Source: Oscarella lobularis | Taxonomy: Eukaryota; Porifera; Homoscleromorpha; Homosclerophorida; Oscarellidae | NCBI RefSeq assembly: GCF_947507565.1 | Contig: NC_089182.1 | Location: 3,410,001 to 3,474,000 of the forward strand | Direction: 5' to 3' | DNA: 64,000 bases | In this document: positions 23,599 through 34,233 of the stretch, one piece after another | Layout: every line of letters starts with the position of its first letter | Numbering within the stretch: the stretch's first letter is position 1 | Made by a program: the position numbers and the translations under genes | The notes under the pieces: generated by a model | What the model was told of the DNA's origin: nothing | Databases searched by the model: none | The model's input: the letters and a program-made list of their open reading frames with translations, nothing else

Positions 23599-24618
23599 CT
23601 ATAGACGATTGTCTTCTTCTTCAGTTTCACTAGTAGTACTGTCAAAAAAGAATTATATTTATATTATGATATGTGTAATAAACATACTCTGAGTCTGTTT
23701 CATCCTCCTCTTCCTCCTCCTCCTCTGGAATTTGATGATTAGGATTTGCCCTAATTTGAGTGGGATCAATGTCATTTCCTCCTCGTTCAGAATGAGCAGT
23801 TCTGGCGTCTTGCAGAAACTTTTGCTGAACAGCAATGACGTCAGCAGGTCCATCACATTTGGAATAAGAATCCAAAAGATCCCTAAAAACGTCACATTCC
23901 CATTTTCAAACGTCTCTCTCTATTGGCTATATCCCCTTCTTACTTATTGAGCTTAACAAAAGAATGACCCCATTTGAATTTAGACAGCAATTCCTCTGCA
24001 ATGTCTTGAAACCCAGTTATAAACAAAGTCGCTGCAAAGGCTTCGACGCAAGACAGCGTGCACGGAGTTCCATATTTGACTGGATTGGCGGCAACAAGAA
24101 AGGGAAGAAGTCTCGCGTGTTTCATCTTCATTCGATGAAATGGCGTTGTATCAATTTGAGCCCACGAACAATCGACGACGGCGATTCCGTGACTCGCGAT
24201 CAAATCTCGATCTTGAGGCGAAATCGTCGACGCGCCCGTCGGCGTCAAAACGATGCCGGAAAATTTGTGAGAAAGTCTCAATTCTCTTAGATAACCGAAA
24301 CGTAGCAATTTGCGACCCGTGCATCGTTTCGGATCGCATTGACCCAAATCCCACATTGCAAGTGGAAAAGGAATGCTCGTACCCTCTGAATTAGATACTA
24401 ATTAATTAATTAATTAATTAATTAATTTTTATATTATACTTTTTTCGCTCTCCTCTTCTTCTTCAACGGCTCCGGCGTGTTCCGAACTGCTACAATATAT
24501 ATTATAGTCAAAAATTATTAATTCGTAACCTTTTTTGTTACCGTAGTCTATCTTCTTTTCTATCTCTTCCACGAGCTCTTCCTCCTTTCTTATCGAATCG
24601 TCGTTGACCTTTTCGCAT
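23599..24618 (-). CDS. TSR3: 18S rRNA aminocarboxypropyltransferase TSR3
   Basis: TSR3 adds the acp group to a modified uridine of 18S rRNA late in 40S assembly, using S-adenosylmethionine. Exon 1 at 24618 gives a basic start [18 protein letters not shown]. It joins in phase (CG|C) to [16 protein letters not shown], then to [20 protein letters not shown] and [20 protein letters not shown]. The core also shows [37 protein letters not shown] and [16 protein letters not shown]. The last exons add [20 protein letters not shown] and an acidic tail ending EEEDNRL (TAG 23599-23601). All exon phases agree. Lengths are typical of the family. Confidence 0.94.
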
Positions 24619-24714
24619 GCTGTGGCAGAAGGAAGACACTCTTCGTACGTCGAAACGCGTCCTTTCGGTTCGAGAACTAAGCGCGCTAAGAGGGGGAGAC
24701 TTTGCCACGCCTCT
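24619..24714. promoter_or_regulatory. Shared promoter interval TSR3(-)/GH116-like(+)
   Basis: 96 bp lie between the divergent starts. The plus frame is open back to 24604, but the signal peptide begins at the ATG at 24715. This keeps the two coding regions apart. Confidence 0.45.
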
Positions 24715-27591
24715 ATGATGAGTAGCGGGTTACTACTACTTGCCTTATTCTCCATAGAATACGTTTCTGCTGCTGCTGCTGCTGTTGCAGATACGTCGTC
24801 ACTTAATGAATTGATTTCGCAGCTCGTGTATAAGAACAAGGGAACGGTGACCAATAAGCAGACGTTTTCAATGCAAAGCATCTCTTCGATCTATAATGAA
24901 GGATACACGTATATGGGACAGGGTGAAGCCGATTTTCAAGTCGGAGGTCATCTGTCTTACCTGTTTGAAGTGACAAATGCTAGCACGCATTCGAACAAAA
25001 GCACGATTCAAAATAATACCGATTTTCCTGGCGACGATTATTTTCATTTTTCGAATTGTTCCGATTATGAAACGTGTTCCAATCGATGCGAGAATGATGC
25101 GAAATGCAAGGCCTGGGTATTTGACGGAAATGCAAAGGGCTGTTGGCTCAAATCAGCTGTGCCAGCAAGAGTGGCAAAACAGGGAGACGTATCGGGTTGC
25201 AAAGACGGTGTCTTCGAAATCAACTGCGGCAATTGGAACGGATCTTTAGCTACGCCTCCCTCTGGAATGCGATCTGCCGTTCCAATGGGAAGTCTCGGCG
25301 GAGGAAGCATCGAATTGAGAGCAGATGGACGCCTCTCCGATTGGACAATATTCAATAACGAACCGGAGGAAATTGATGGTAAGAAAATCGACGTTGACGA
25401 AGCTGCTTTTGGTCTTTTTGTTGACGACGGCGGCGGCGACACGACGTCATCCTCTATGTTATTGAGAACGCATCCTCCTTCTCCGTTGCCTTCGGTTGAA
25501 TCTCTAACCTATGAAGGAGCTTTTCCCACAGCTCGTCTTACGGTCAATGATTCTCGTCTTTCCGCCGTCGGTATTGATGTTCGATTGACTGCTTTTAGTT
25601 CTTTTGAAATGCATAATGTCAACGCTTCGATCACTCCGGCTATCGTGTTCTTCTTCGATATTTCTTCAAGTAAAAGTCGGAATGTTTCTCTTTGGTTCAA
25701 TTTGCCGGATGTTATCGGTGCGAATCTCTTTGGTCCGTCTGAGTCGGGGAACGGAGTCACGATGACGAAAAGTGGAACTGCGTCGAATTCGGGAAGTTTG
25801 ACGATGCAAGCATTGTGCTCTGCTGCTGAAAATGTTTGCTCGTGGCAAGTCAGCGAAAGTTTCGAATCAAATTGGAAATCGTTTGTTGAAAACGGCGGAA
25901 AACTTTCAAATAAAGGCGCAACGTCTCGTCCAAGTCAGCACGGTTCCGTAGCGTGGAGTGGATCAATGCAAGCGAATGAAAACGTTTCTGTTGTTTTCGT
26001 ATTGGCTTGGTACTTTCCTCACCGTCATTGGTCGAATACGGACATCGGGAATTATTATAGTCTTTTTTTCGATTCGGTTGACGATGTTGTTTCGAGTGTG
26101 GTTCACAATGCATCCCACAGTCTTCAATCAATTCTCAATTGGCAAAAACTCGTCTTTAGTCCATCCTATCCCGAATTTCTTCAAGATAGTTTAATCAACA
26201 GTCCGACGCCTTTTTATAAATCGGCGATGTTTCTTCGCGACGGTAGATGGCGACAATTTGAGAGTCGCAGTTGTTCTCAAATGGAACCTCCTCACATTCA
26301 TTTCTACCGCGCTTTTGCCTATTGGACTCTATTCCCGTCTCTCGAGCGTCAAACCGTTCAGTTATACGCAGACGCTCAGCTCCCTGACGGACTTATTAGC
26401 GAACAGTTTGGTGGAGGATGTGGAGGAGCGAGCGGAAAATTCGACTTAGATAAACCGAATGGAGATCCGCGCGGAGACGACAACGGCGTTTTTATTTTAG
26501 ACGTTTTTATGAATTATTTGTGGACGATTGACGGGGAAGAATTCGCGGCGAAAGTGTGGCCTCAAGTCGAGCTTGCAACTCGTTGGCAATTGGCTCACGC
26601 TTCCAACTACGGTTTGACGTCAGATCTCGTGAATACAAATGATGAACATGGAACGATAGGCGATGTTAATGCGTATGATGCGTTCGTTTATCTTGCGAGT
26701 CTCGCTGCAGCGCGAAACCTTTCCCAATCGAATCAAACTTTTGTTGATGAGATTGAAAAAGCGTTGAAATTGGGCGTCGAAAAGTTGGACGAATTGCTGT
26801 GGACGGGGACGCACTATAGATCGTTTTGGTGCAAAAATGGGAAATACAGTGCGAACGCGTTACAGGGCGATTCTCTATACGGACAAATGTGGGCTATGAT
26901 GGTCGGTTTGGATACGGGAGTGAACGTTACGAGACTCAAATCTCACGTACAGACCGAAAAGGCGTGGAATTGGACACCGTATGGCATTCAATTCTGCACC
27001 AATCGAACGACTGACTATCACTGCGGCAAGGGAATCGACAATTTAGGAGTGGGATTTGAGGATTTTGATACGTGGGAAGCGCATTCGTTTGATCACGCAT
27101 TTCTACGATTAACTCTCTTTCAAAATACGTCGTCTTTGGACGCGTTAGAAGCGGCACGACTTGTTGCCGACAAGTATCGTCTTATTGTGAACGATCAGTG
27201 GGACTATCGCGACTTGTCGTCGATTTACGACGACGCTTCCCCTATCAAAATTCGCCCCGTGTGCAATTCGCATTATTCTCGTCAATTGATCATGTGGAAT
27301 TTGCCCGTCGCTTTGAGCGGGCAAATTTACGATGCGAGACGAGAAACTCTATCTTTTAATCCGAGGCCTCGCGTGGCCAATCAATGGGCTTTCTTTACTC
27401 CGTCCGGGAATGGGATTATTAGAAAACGAAAAGAGGACGGTGCTTATGTTATTCAACTACTCTCGGGGGGCTCTATGCAACTCAGCTCTATTACTATACA
27501 CGGCCAAAAATTTAGCAACGGAATGATCAAAATAAAAGAGGGGGAAAACTACGTTTTGGAGAAGAAGAAGGACGAAGAATCGCGGTTGTAG
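24715..27591 (+). CDS. Secreted GH116-like glycosidase with PAN-like Cys-rich domain, intronless
   Basis: One 958-codon open frame with no introns. Residues 1-20 form a signal peptide (MMSSGLLLLALFSIEYVSAA). A Cys-rich block near residues 110-170 (NCSDYETCSNRCENDAKCKA, GCWLKSA) looks like a PAN/apple domain. The body resembles the GH116 family (GBA2-type beta-glucosidases, DUF608): GSLGGGSIELRADGRLSDWT, IFNNEPEE, GDDNGVFILDVFMNYLW, GTIGDVNAYDAFVYLASLAA and LDELLWTGTHYRSFWCKNGK. The last two match the catalytic Asp region and the helix after it in GBA2, though exact catalytic residues were not assigned. Many N-glycosylation sites (NAS, NKS, NCS, NVS) agree with secretion; GBA2 itself is cytosolic. 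Lack of introns among intron-rich genes hints at retroposition or transfer. Confidence 0.75.
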   Translation: MMSSGLLLLALFSIEYVSAAAAAVADTSSLNELISQLVYKNKGTVTNKQTFSMQSISSIYNEGYTYMGQGEADFQVGGHLSYLFEVTNASTHSNKSTIQNNTDFPGDDYFHFSNCSDYETCSNRCENDAKCKAWVFDGNAKGCWLKSAVPARVAKQGDVSGCKDGVFEINCGNWNGSLATPPSGMRSAVPMGSLGGGSIELRADGRLSDWTIFNNEPEEIDGKKIDVDEAAFGLFVDDGGGDTTSSSMLLRTHPPSPLPSVESLTYEGAFPTARLTVNDSRLSAVGIDVRLTAFSSFEMHNVNASITPAIVFFFDISSSKSRNVSLWFNLPDVIGANLFGPSESGNGVTMTKSGTASNSGSLTMQALCSAAENVCSWQVSESFESNWKSFVENGGKLSNKGATSRPSQHGSVAWSGSMQANENVSVVFVLAWYFPHRHWSNTDIGNYYSLFFDSVDDVVSSVVHNASHSLQSILNWQKLVFSPSYPEFLQDSLINSPTPFYKSAMFLRDGRWRQFESRSCSQMEPPHIHFYRAFAYWTLFPSLERQTVQLYADAQLPDGLISEQFGGGCGGASGKFDLDKPNGDPRGDDNGVFILDVFMNYLWTIDGEEFAAKVWPQVELATRWQLAHASNYGLTSDLVNTNDEHGTIGDVNAYDAFVYLASLAAARNLSQSNQTFVDEIEKALKLGVEKLDELLWTGTHYRSFWCKNGKYSANALQGDSLYGQMWAMMVGLDTGVNVTRLKSHVQTEKAWNWTPYGIQFCTNRTTDYHCGKGIDNLGVGFEDFDTWEAHSFDHAFLRLTLFQNTSSLDALEAARLVADKYRLIVNDQWDYRDLSSIYDDASPIKIRPVCNSHYSRQLIMWNLPVALSGQIYDARRETLSFNPRPRVANQWAFFTPSGNGIIRKRKEDGAYVIQLLSGGSMQLSSITIHGQKFSNGMIKIKEGENYVLEKKKDEESRL

Positions 27592-27622
27592 GAACGATAC
27601 TACTACTGACTTTTTAGATATC

Positions 27623-30600
27623 TTACTGTTGAATCTTGGCTCGCCCGTACGTTCCTTCCGGTGGAACGTATTGTTTTGGTGTCATTTTTAGCTGGAGTGA
27701 CGTAAACGCGTATTTTCTTGCGCCGATATTCTTATTGCAATTTTCCAGACGAGTTCCCCTGCTAAATGGATACGTAGTAAAGGACTTATGTATAGTAAGG
27801 TTAGGTTAGATACCTTCTCATGGCGTTCAATGCGCCCTGAAAGACGCCCGGAAGCAAATCGTGTTCCGATCCCAAAATGAGACATTGTTCGTAAGTGACA
27901 GCCATTCCCGTACGATCTTTCGCACTTTTGCAACTTGTTAGATAACCGCCATTCAATCGTCGACAAAGCTAAAATTTAATGAGATCCCCTCCCTGTTGTT
28001 TTTTTTTCGCGAAGATTACCTGTTCGATTTTCGCTAGAAAATCGACATTACGAGACTTTTGATTTTGAAATAATGTTTGAGCGCGACTAAGTTGTTCAAC
28101 TAGACTCGGAATTGCGAGACTCGATTGAGCAGCTGCGAAAAATTAAATAAAAATAAATAAAGACATTTTCGTCTTTTTTTTCTTTCTTACAAATTTTGCT
28201 GACTGCTTTGCGATAATCGTTCAAGTACTTTGAAAGTTTTGTTAGTCCCTCTGTATTGATTTCTTCTTGCAATTGGGAACTAGAGACAGAGACAACAAAA
28301 AATAGAATTCATTAATTCCTAAAGATTTTTACTTTGAACTCAAATCGTGAAATTGCTGGGGAATGACAGCCTGATTGAATAATATAGGAACGATTTTGAT
28401 TTGCTGTCGACGTTTGAGCGAAGAGGGAAGAAGATTGAAGGATCCTTGGGTCAGACCGATTTGAATGAGAGCAAACGATCTATAAGAGAACGCTATTTTC
28501 GACGTGCGGGGAATAGGAAAGGTCGTCGTACCTCGATCCCTTGAAGACGACGCTGCTATGGGTCATCTGTTCTGAATCACTTTCAACGAGCTATATAGAT
28601 AAACAGAAAGGTGTGTCGACGAAAAACAGACGAACGGAAATGCATAAGATACCACGAAAGCAAAGTTAGTTAGTTCTCGAACAGCTACGAAGAAATCCTC
28701 GAGCATTCCTTTTTCGTTTCCTATGACAACGCGTCAGGGGTGTGTATAGATAATTAATAGGCTCTAGTTCTTTATTATTCAATTCGTGGGGCGCTCAACG
28801 TCACTTTCTAACCGTTAATTAACTTCTAAACATTGAATTCTGAGAGAGGAGCAAAAGACTAAAGTCATTTCCAGGGGAGCTCTATTTTTTTACTAATGGA
28901 GAGTGGGGCACTATTATCAAATTCGTGGGGAACATACGTTGTTATAGTGCTCAAAATCAGGAGCAAATTAATCAGGAAGCTCTATTTTTTTACCCTGGAG
29001 GCTGAGCTCTATTTTTTCAAAGGGGTGCCTAATGGGGAGTTGCTACTATTACCCTGAAGGTTGAGTAGAGATTCGAAGCAGACAAGGAAACCGATTTCAG
29101 CTAGTTGGCGACAGAAATCGAGATCGTGTATCTTTGCACTCAAAGTGCACTGAAAACTCGTAACTAAGGCTGAGAGCTAGAAAACGCGAAGGACTGTATT
29201 TCCCATTGAGAGGAGGTTTTCAAAATATTCTTACGGCTTGTGATACGACGATGTCTCTACGAATTTTGACGTTATGTAATGTTTCGCTTCCGGCCCGTCC
29301 ATCTAATTCGAGTAGATGGAACTTGAGACTTCGTATCGCTATTTGGCTTAATCCCTCCATGGATCGGACGAGATTTCGCATTGCAGGAAGTAGTCTCGCT
29401 GCCCACGTACTTTCTATTTAAAAATTGGTCGCGTTGCGATGAAATCTCAGCCTATTTCTACTACTGACCCGTCGCTTGATTACGACCCCCGTATTTTCTC
29501 ATCAAAGAATCTCGAATCGACATGACTGGGGAGCCGGTTCTCGTCTGATGCCAAACGCTAGTCGAGCGAGGAAAGGCTAAACGTCTACGATACTACAGTG
29601 CGTAGGGAAGTGAGGGTTCTATGTATACATTGATGGATTTTGCTTGAAACGTCATCGAGAGCCGAGAGACAGTGTGTCAACTGAGCGGTCAACGATTCGA
29701 GAACGGGATCCTGCGGAGCCAATGAGAATAAAGAGAGCGTTTCACACTACATAGCAACGTAACGTAACGTGACTTCCAAATATGGTCAAGGAGCGCGCGA
29801 TGACGTCACAAAGGCAAGCGACCAATCAAGAGTCACGTTACGGTTGCATCGCTAGTGTGAATGAATTGGCCTTTTTTTATCTTACCAAACACCAAGCCGA
29901 GCTGATCTGCACGTACTCTGACCCGTTCCACGTCCAATCTTTAATGGATTAGATGAGAAATGTGGGTGTGAATTGAGGGGGGAAAGGACGTGTACCTGAT
30001 CGCTGCGATTGAGCCGAAGCCAATTCGCTGCTAATTACGCAATTTCTTCTCGTGAGAGCTGTCTTTAGTCCGTTTAACGCCGACTTGGTCGGATCAGTTC
30101 GACAAATCTGCATCAATTGTTGAACCTTGAGATGGAGACCAAAATTTATTTATTTATTTATTTATTTTCGTTCTCTTACCTGACTCGATAGTTGAGTCAT
30201 TACGGGGTCTAATAAACCCGTTTGATAATTAGCGACTGCTTTTAGAATTTGCTTTTCTCCTTCGGCGACACATTTTCCTATTTCTTCTATGCGATCTAGA
30301 GAAAGACGTCTTTTATATATGTAGTCGTACTTGTTTCTCTTCCTCACCCAAAGTGCCGTAGATTTTATGCGGAACAGAATCCTCTTCAGCAGCCGAGATG
30401 ACGCTAAAACTGGCAAGAGAAACATTTATCCTGTCTACTGTAAAGAACGCTTCACACTAGTGACGTAACGTAACTTCCAAATTTGGTCAAGGAGAGTGAT
30501 GATGTCACAAAGGCAAGTGACCAATCAAGAGAAGAGAAGAGTTCTTACGTAAGGCAACGTTACGTTGCGTTGCTAGTGTGAATCTCACCTAGATTTCGAA

Positions 30601-32686
30601 TCAGCGAGAATCTTTTTTAGTCCTCCGTGCTTGAATCCTCGTGCGTGAGCCACTGGAGCTCCAAAAGTGACGCGATGATACGTACTTTCTACAGAGCGAC
30701 GTAGAGACAAGCAATCATTGCATAGATACACCAGTAGTATACCTCCTCTGCCATGTGGCAATACAGTCATTATTTGGACGTGAAGATTTGTCGCCAAAAA
30801 TTCAAAGTCTTTGTCTTTTTTAGAAGAACTTCGTTTGAAATATGGCCCTGAACGATGATAGGGTGAGTCATACAGCATGTACGGTATTTCTTCATCATAT
30901 CTACCTTTGTATTTTTTGAAATCATTGACAAGTTGTTCGTATTCTCCAATCAACGTAAAATGACTTCGCAGCAAATCCTTACGCCACATCTCCCACAGAT
31001 CACTCAACTTGAGACAAAAATTCAATTCAAAGTCGTTATTTACAAACAATTTCTATATAGGGACAGACCTGTCCAAGCTCATACAAGTCTATCGTTCTTT
31101 GGTGCTCAATGTTGCAAAGCATTTGCCTAAAGAACGCTCGGGAATTTCACACTAGGGAAGACTATGTCCTTACAAATAAGCGATTGGCACGGAGCACGTG
31201 AACAAACTTTCGCGCATTTCCTCAATAACTTTGAGAGCAGCCTTTGCCCTAGGGAGGGATATAGACACAATAGAGTTTAGTAGCAGCTACGTAGAGTCTA
31301 CACAAAAATCTAGCTTTTACCTTGCTGGAAAGCGATACTGTGCCACAATAGCGCGATCTTGAATAGGCCTAAAGGAAAGGAAAGATGACGTCACTTGTAC
31401 AGATATAGTGTACTTTAGTGATGAACGCTTCGGAGTCTGTCAAATAAACAAAAGAACTTTTATTAATTATAGATAAGTAGACGTCACGTGATTTTTACCC
31501 CAATTATATCCACAATGGATGGAGATCGAGACGGTGCTCCGCTTTGATATCCAATGATTACGAGCTCCCCTAAATTATGACCAACTCCTTCTTTCCTACG
31601 CAAAGACGATGACGTGTATGATAAAGTGTTTTTTTTGAAAAAAAACGTACGTAATAGGAAGCTTTAATTTTCCATCTTTCGTTTGAACGACTCTTGCGAC
31701 GTCTTTGATTAGACAACGCGCTTCTCCAATCACGGACGGCTAAGAAGGGACCAATGACGTCACTCGCACGTAAACGGAATTTCGTACACTTTCGCGATCA
31801 CACGATTGATCTTTTACAACAAATTTCAATTGAGTTGTAAACGTCATTTCGTGTCCGGTTTCAATTGCAAGACACGAAAAATATTCCGGATCACATTTCG
31901 ACTGCACACGAATTGAAAATAAAAATGAAATAATTCTAAATCACAAACCTCAATTGTATCTGTTTCAGTGATTGTAAACCATCGAGACTTGAAAGCGGGA
32001 TTGACAGCCTGAACTGTTACAGAAGTTGATGGAGGATTTCCGCTTTCATTTTTAGGAAGTGATACGCAAGCTGACACATGATCATAGATATCAGTATCAG
32101 TGAGTATCAGTGTATGTATCAGTATGAGTGGTATGTACCCATTGCTATTTCCATAGCTGGCATGTCTGAAGTGGGAGCCGCTGAAGAGAAAACTAAAATC
32201 AGCGATTAATTTTTAAATAGTTATGTGAGATGAAATTGAACCGAAGTTGGTCCGACTATTTTGTGCTGACTCTTTTGAAACTAAAGTAGTGTTATATATA
32301 GGTGAAATGTTTTTTTTATTAATTTCTTTTGGAGCTACTTGTGCTTCTCTTTATTCTGGGAGAAAAATCGGGTCGAAAGTCTTCCTGAAACGCTTCCATT
32401 GGATCCTAGAGTCAATTGTGTGGACACAGTGAATATTGTGTGGGTGGGGATGCAGTACAGACCCGTCCTGTGAGTTTTATCAGTTGGTCTTGTAGATCTT
32501 TCATGCATAACCTCAAATGTTCATAACTGGAAGAATTGATTTTATTATTATTATTATTTTTTGGTTAATAAATTAAAGTGACCTCGCTTTTTGGATGGCA
32601 CTCATCCAAGCATCTCGTTCTCTAGCCGACAAACAAGCCAAATGATAGAGACGAGAAGAATCGTCATCATCAAACCCTAAAGCCAA

Positions 32687-32717
<31 letters not shown>

Positions 32718-33092
32718 ATAGATAATCACCCAAGGAGAAGCAGTAGCGACGTGATTGATGTTCGTATTTTTTCACGAGACATTTTTCCAGTACTATGGCT
32801 CCTTGGGGTTCCGAAGACTAGAAAAATAAAAGGAGTAAAGGCTCTTGTGTCTTTCTATCGATCTTCTTACGGCCATTGCTCCCTTATCGTTTGCTTTGAA
32901 GTAGAACAAGAGATTTCCTTTTAATCGAAACCATCTCGGTTGATAGCCTGCAAAAGAAAGGTGGAATCGTTAGATAAAGGAGGGAATGCGCTCACTTTGG
33001 CCCTTTTGTCCTCCCTTTTTGTAGAGGAGCCCCTCTTTATCGGATCCGCCTTCGCAGGCGAGCGCGATCAGCTCCTTTTCGTTGTATTTCAT
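27623..33092 (-). CDS. INPP4: Inositol polyphosphate 4-phosphatase-like, with N-terminal PH domain
   Basis: INPP4 removes the 4-phosphate of PI(3,4)P2. From 33092: [28 protein letters not shown], then [20 protein letters not shown] and [20 protein letters not shown], a PH domain like those of PHETA/sesquipedalian. A donor at GGGTCT|gtactg joins in phase to [20 protein letters not shown], the start of the C2 region. Middle exons (30585-31049) show [40 protein letters not shown] and [20 protein letters not shown]. The C-terminus holds the catalytic CX5R loop [10 protein letters not shown], then [20 protein letters not shown] and [11 protein letters not shown] (TAA 27623-27625). The phosphatase is sure. 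If that PH join is wrong, the PH part would be a separate small gene ending near 32410. Some middle exons (29.4-30.2 kb) were not fully traced. Confidence 0.85.
29741..29861. mobile_element. MITE-like element, copy 1 (121 bp)
   Basis: Bounded by perfect TTCACACTA / TAGTGTGAA ends. The inverted repeat extends imperfectly inwards through AGCAACGTAACG / CGTTACGGTTGC. The middle (TTCCAAATATGGTCAAGGAG, CACAAAGGCAAGCGACCAAT) matches copy 2 closely. It lies inside an INPP4 intron, has no coding capacity, and no clear target-site duplication was seen. Confidence 0.75.
30451..30582. mobile_element. MITE-like element, copy 2 (132 bp)
   Basis: Same TTCACACTA / TAGTGTGAA ends and the same core (TTCCAAATTTGGTCAAGGAG, GATGTCACAAAGGCAAGTGA, CCAATCAAGAG). 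It sits in another intron of the same gene. A lone end-like word, TTTCACACTAGGG, lies near 31145, and both places follow AAAGAACGCT. Confidence 0.75.
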
Positions 33093-33179
33093 CGATTTCT
33101 TGTTGCAAAACGCGCTCGCCGACGCCTAATCGATCGTTTTTTGCTCGATTTGATCAAATCATTGATATCGATTAGCGCG
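33093..33179. promoter_or_regulatory. Shared promoter interval INPP4-like(-)/N6AMT1(+)
   Basis: 87 bp between divergent ATGs. The plus frame is open further upstream but would then overlap the INPP4 coding exon, which supports 33180 as the N6AMT1 start. Confidence 0.5.
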
Positions 33180-33815
33180 ATGACGTCAACACCTCGCTAC
33201 GATCACGTCGATTTTCAAAACGTTTACGAACCAGCCGAAGATACGTTTCTCCTTCTCGACGCTCTCGAACAAGAGACGACGTTTCTTTACGATCTCAATC
33301 CGAGCATTTGCTTGGAAATTGGATGCGGATCGGGAGTCGTTCTCACCTTTTTAGCCGATTTACTCAAGTCCCATACGACTGCACTCTACGTAGGAACCGA
33401 TATCAATTGTTTCGCTGCTCGTGCATGTCGAGAAACGCTTAGAAAAAATGGATTTGACGGTGACGTCATTGTGACCGATCTCATTCATTCGCTTTTACCG
33501 CGATTAATGCACAAAGTCGATGTATTGTTGTTCAATCCTCCTTACGTCATTACGTCCCCGGATGAAGTCAATGGAACCTCAATATCGGCTTCTTGGGCTG
33601 GAGGAATTGACGGTCGTCAGGTTATTGATCGATTATTGGGAGAAGTTAATGATCTATTGAGCGTACGACAAGCCGTCTTCTATCTCGTTCTCGTACGAGA
33701 AAACAAGCCTGAAGAAGTGATAGATTATTTGCAGACGCAAGGTTTTAGTGTATGTACAATTTTAGAACGAAAAGCGGGTAGCGAATATTTGTCAATAGTA
33801 AGAGCAACACGATAA
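33180..33815 (+). CDS. N6AMT1: N6AMT1/HEMK2 protein glutamine methyltransferase
   Basis: N6AMT1 with TRMT112 methylates the GGQ glutamine of release factor eRF1 (and histone H4K12 in mammals). The 211-residue intronless frame starts MTSTPRYDHVDFQNVYEPAE, then DTFLLLDAL. The SAM-binding motif I is ICLEIGCGSGVVLTFLADLL. Motif IV is the catalytic NPPY in DVLLFNPPYVITSPDEV, followed by WAGGIDGRQVIDRLL. The length equals the family's usual 210-215 residues. Confidence 0.96.
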   Translation: MTSTPRYDHVDFQNVYEPAEDTFLLLDALEQETTFLYDLNPSICLEIGCGSGVVLTFLADLLKSHTTALYVGTDINCFAARACRETLRKNGFDGDVIVTDLIHSLLPRLMHKVDVLLFNPPYVITSPDEVNGTSISASWAGGIDGRQVIDRLLGEVNDLLSVRQAVFYLVLVRENKPEEVIDYLQTQGFSVCTILERKAGSEYLSIVRATR

Positions 33816-33843
33816 GGACAAAAGACAGATAAAATATGCATTG

Positions 33844-34179
33844 TTACATTAGAAGACAACTGCTTCCCTCCTCTTCTTGAGATCGACTATTGGTATTTGA
33901 TGACGATGATGATGACGTTTTGCTTGTGGCCCCGCCCCCTCCTTTTTGCAATCCGTACTTCTCTCGAATCTTGTCTCGTTCTTTTTCCTTTTCCGCGTGT
34001 CTCTTTGCGCGTTTTTCTGCCATTTTTTCGCGATACGCGTCCTCTTTGGCTCGCTGTTTTCTCAACTCTTCTTCGCTTATTCCTTCGTCTTTCTTTTTCT
34101 CGTCTTTATCGCCGAAGCCAAGCGAGTCTTTTACTCCGTCTACTTTGTTCTTGACCAACGCTTTCGTTACGAAGTCCAT
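33844..34179 (-). CDS. CPLX: Complexin with C-terminal CAAX box
   Basis: Complexins clamp and promote SNARE-driven vesicle fusion. The single-exon, 111-residue protein starts MDFVTKALVKNKVDGVKDSL. It has the accessory/central helix region DEGISEEELRKQRAKEDAYR, EKMAEKRAKRHAEKEKERDK and IREKYGLQKGG, the same order as animal complexins. It ends SSCLLM, a CAAX prenylation signal as in vertebrate complexin 3/4 and many invertebrate forms. The C-terminal region before it is Ser/Asn-rich. It is tail-to-tail with N6AMT1 and head-to-head with the TFAM-like gene. Confidence 0.93.
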   Translation of the reverse strand: MDFVTKALVKNKVDGVKDSLGFGDKDEKKKDEGISEEELRKQRAKEDAYREKMAEKRAKRHAEKEKERDKIREKYGLQKGGGGATSKTSSSSSSNTNSRSQEEEGSSCLLM

Positions 34180-34233
34180 TTGTACGTTTCACTTTCACTA
34201 AGTCGGGACTTTGCGGTCCCGGATTAAACGTCA
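34180..34233. promoter_or_regulatory. Shared promoter interval complexin(-)/TFAM-like(+)
   Basis: Only 54 bp separate the start codons of a predicted exocytosis gene and a mitochondrial DNA-binding gene. Confidence 0.45.

Noticed and set aside
24429-24881. Long minus-strand frame across the TSR3 5' end and into the glycosidase
   Set aside because: TSR3 exon phases fit a start at 24618 with a spliced intron. Reading straight through would include that intron and overlap the divergent gene.
32247-32432. Plus-strand hydrophobic frame inside the INPP4-like gene
   Set aside because: Lies antisense in the presumed intron between the PH and C2 exons; no family match.
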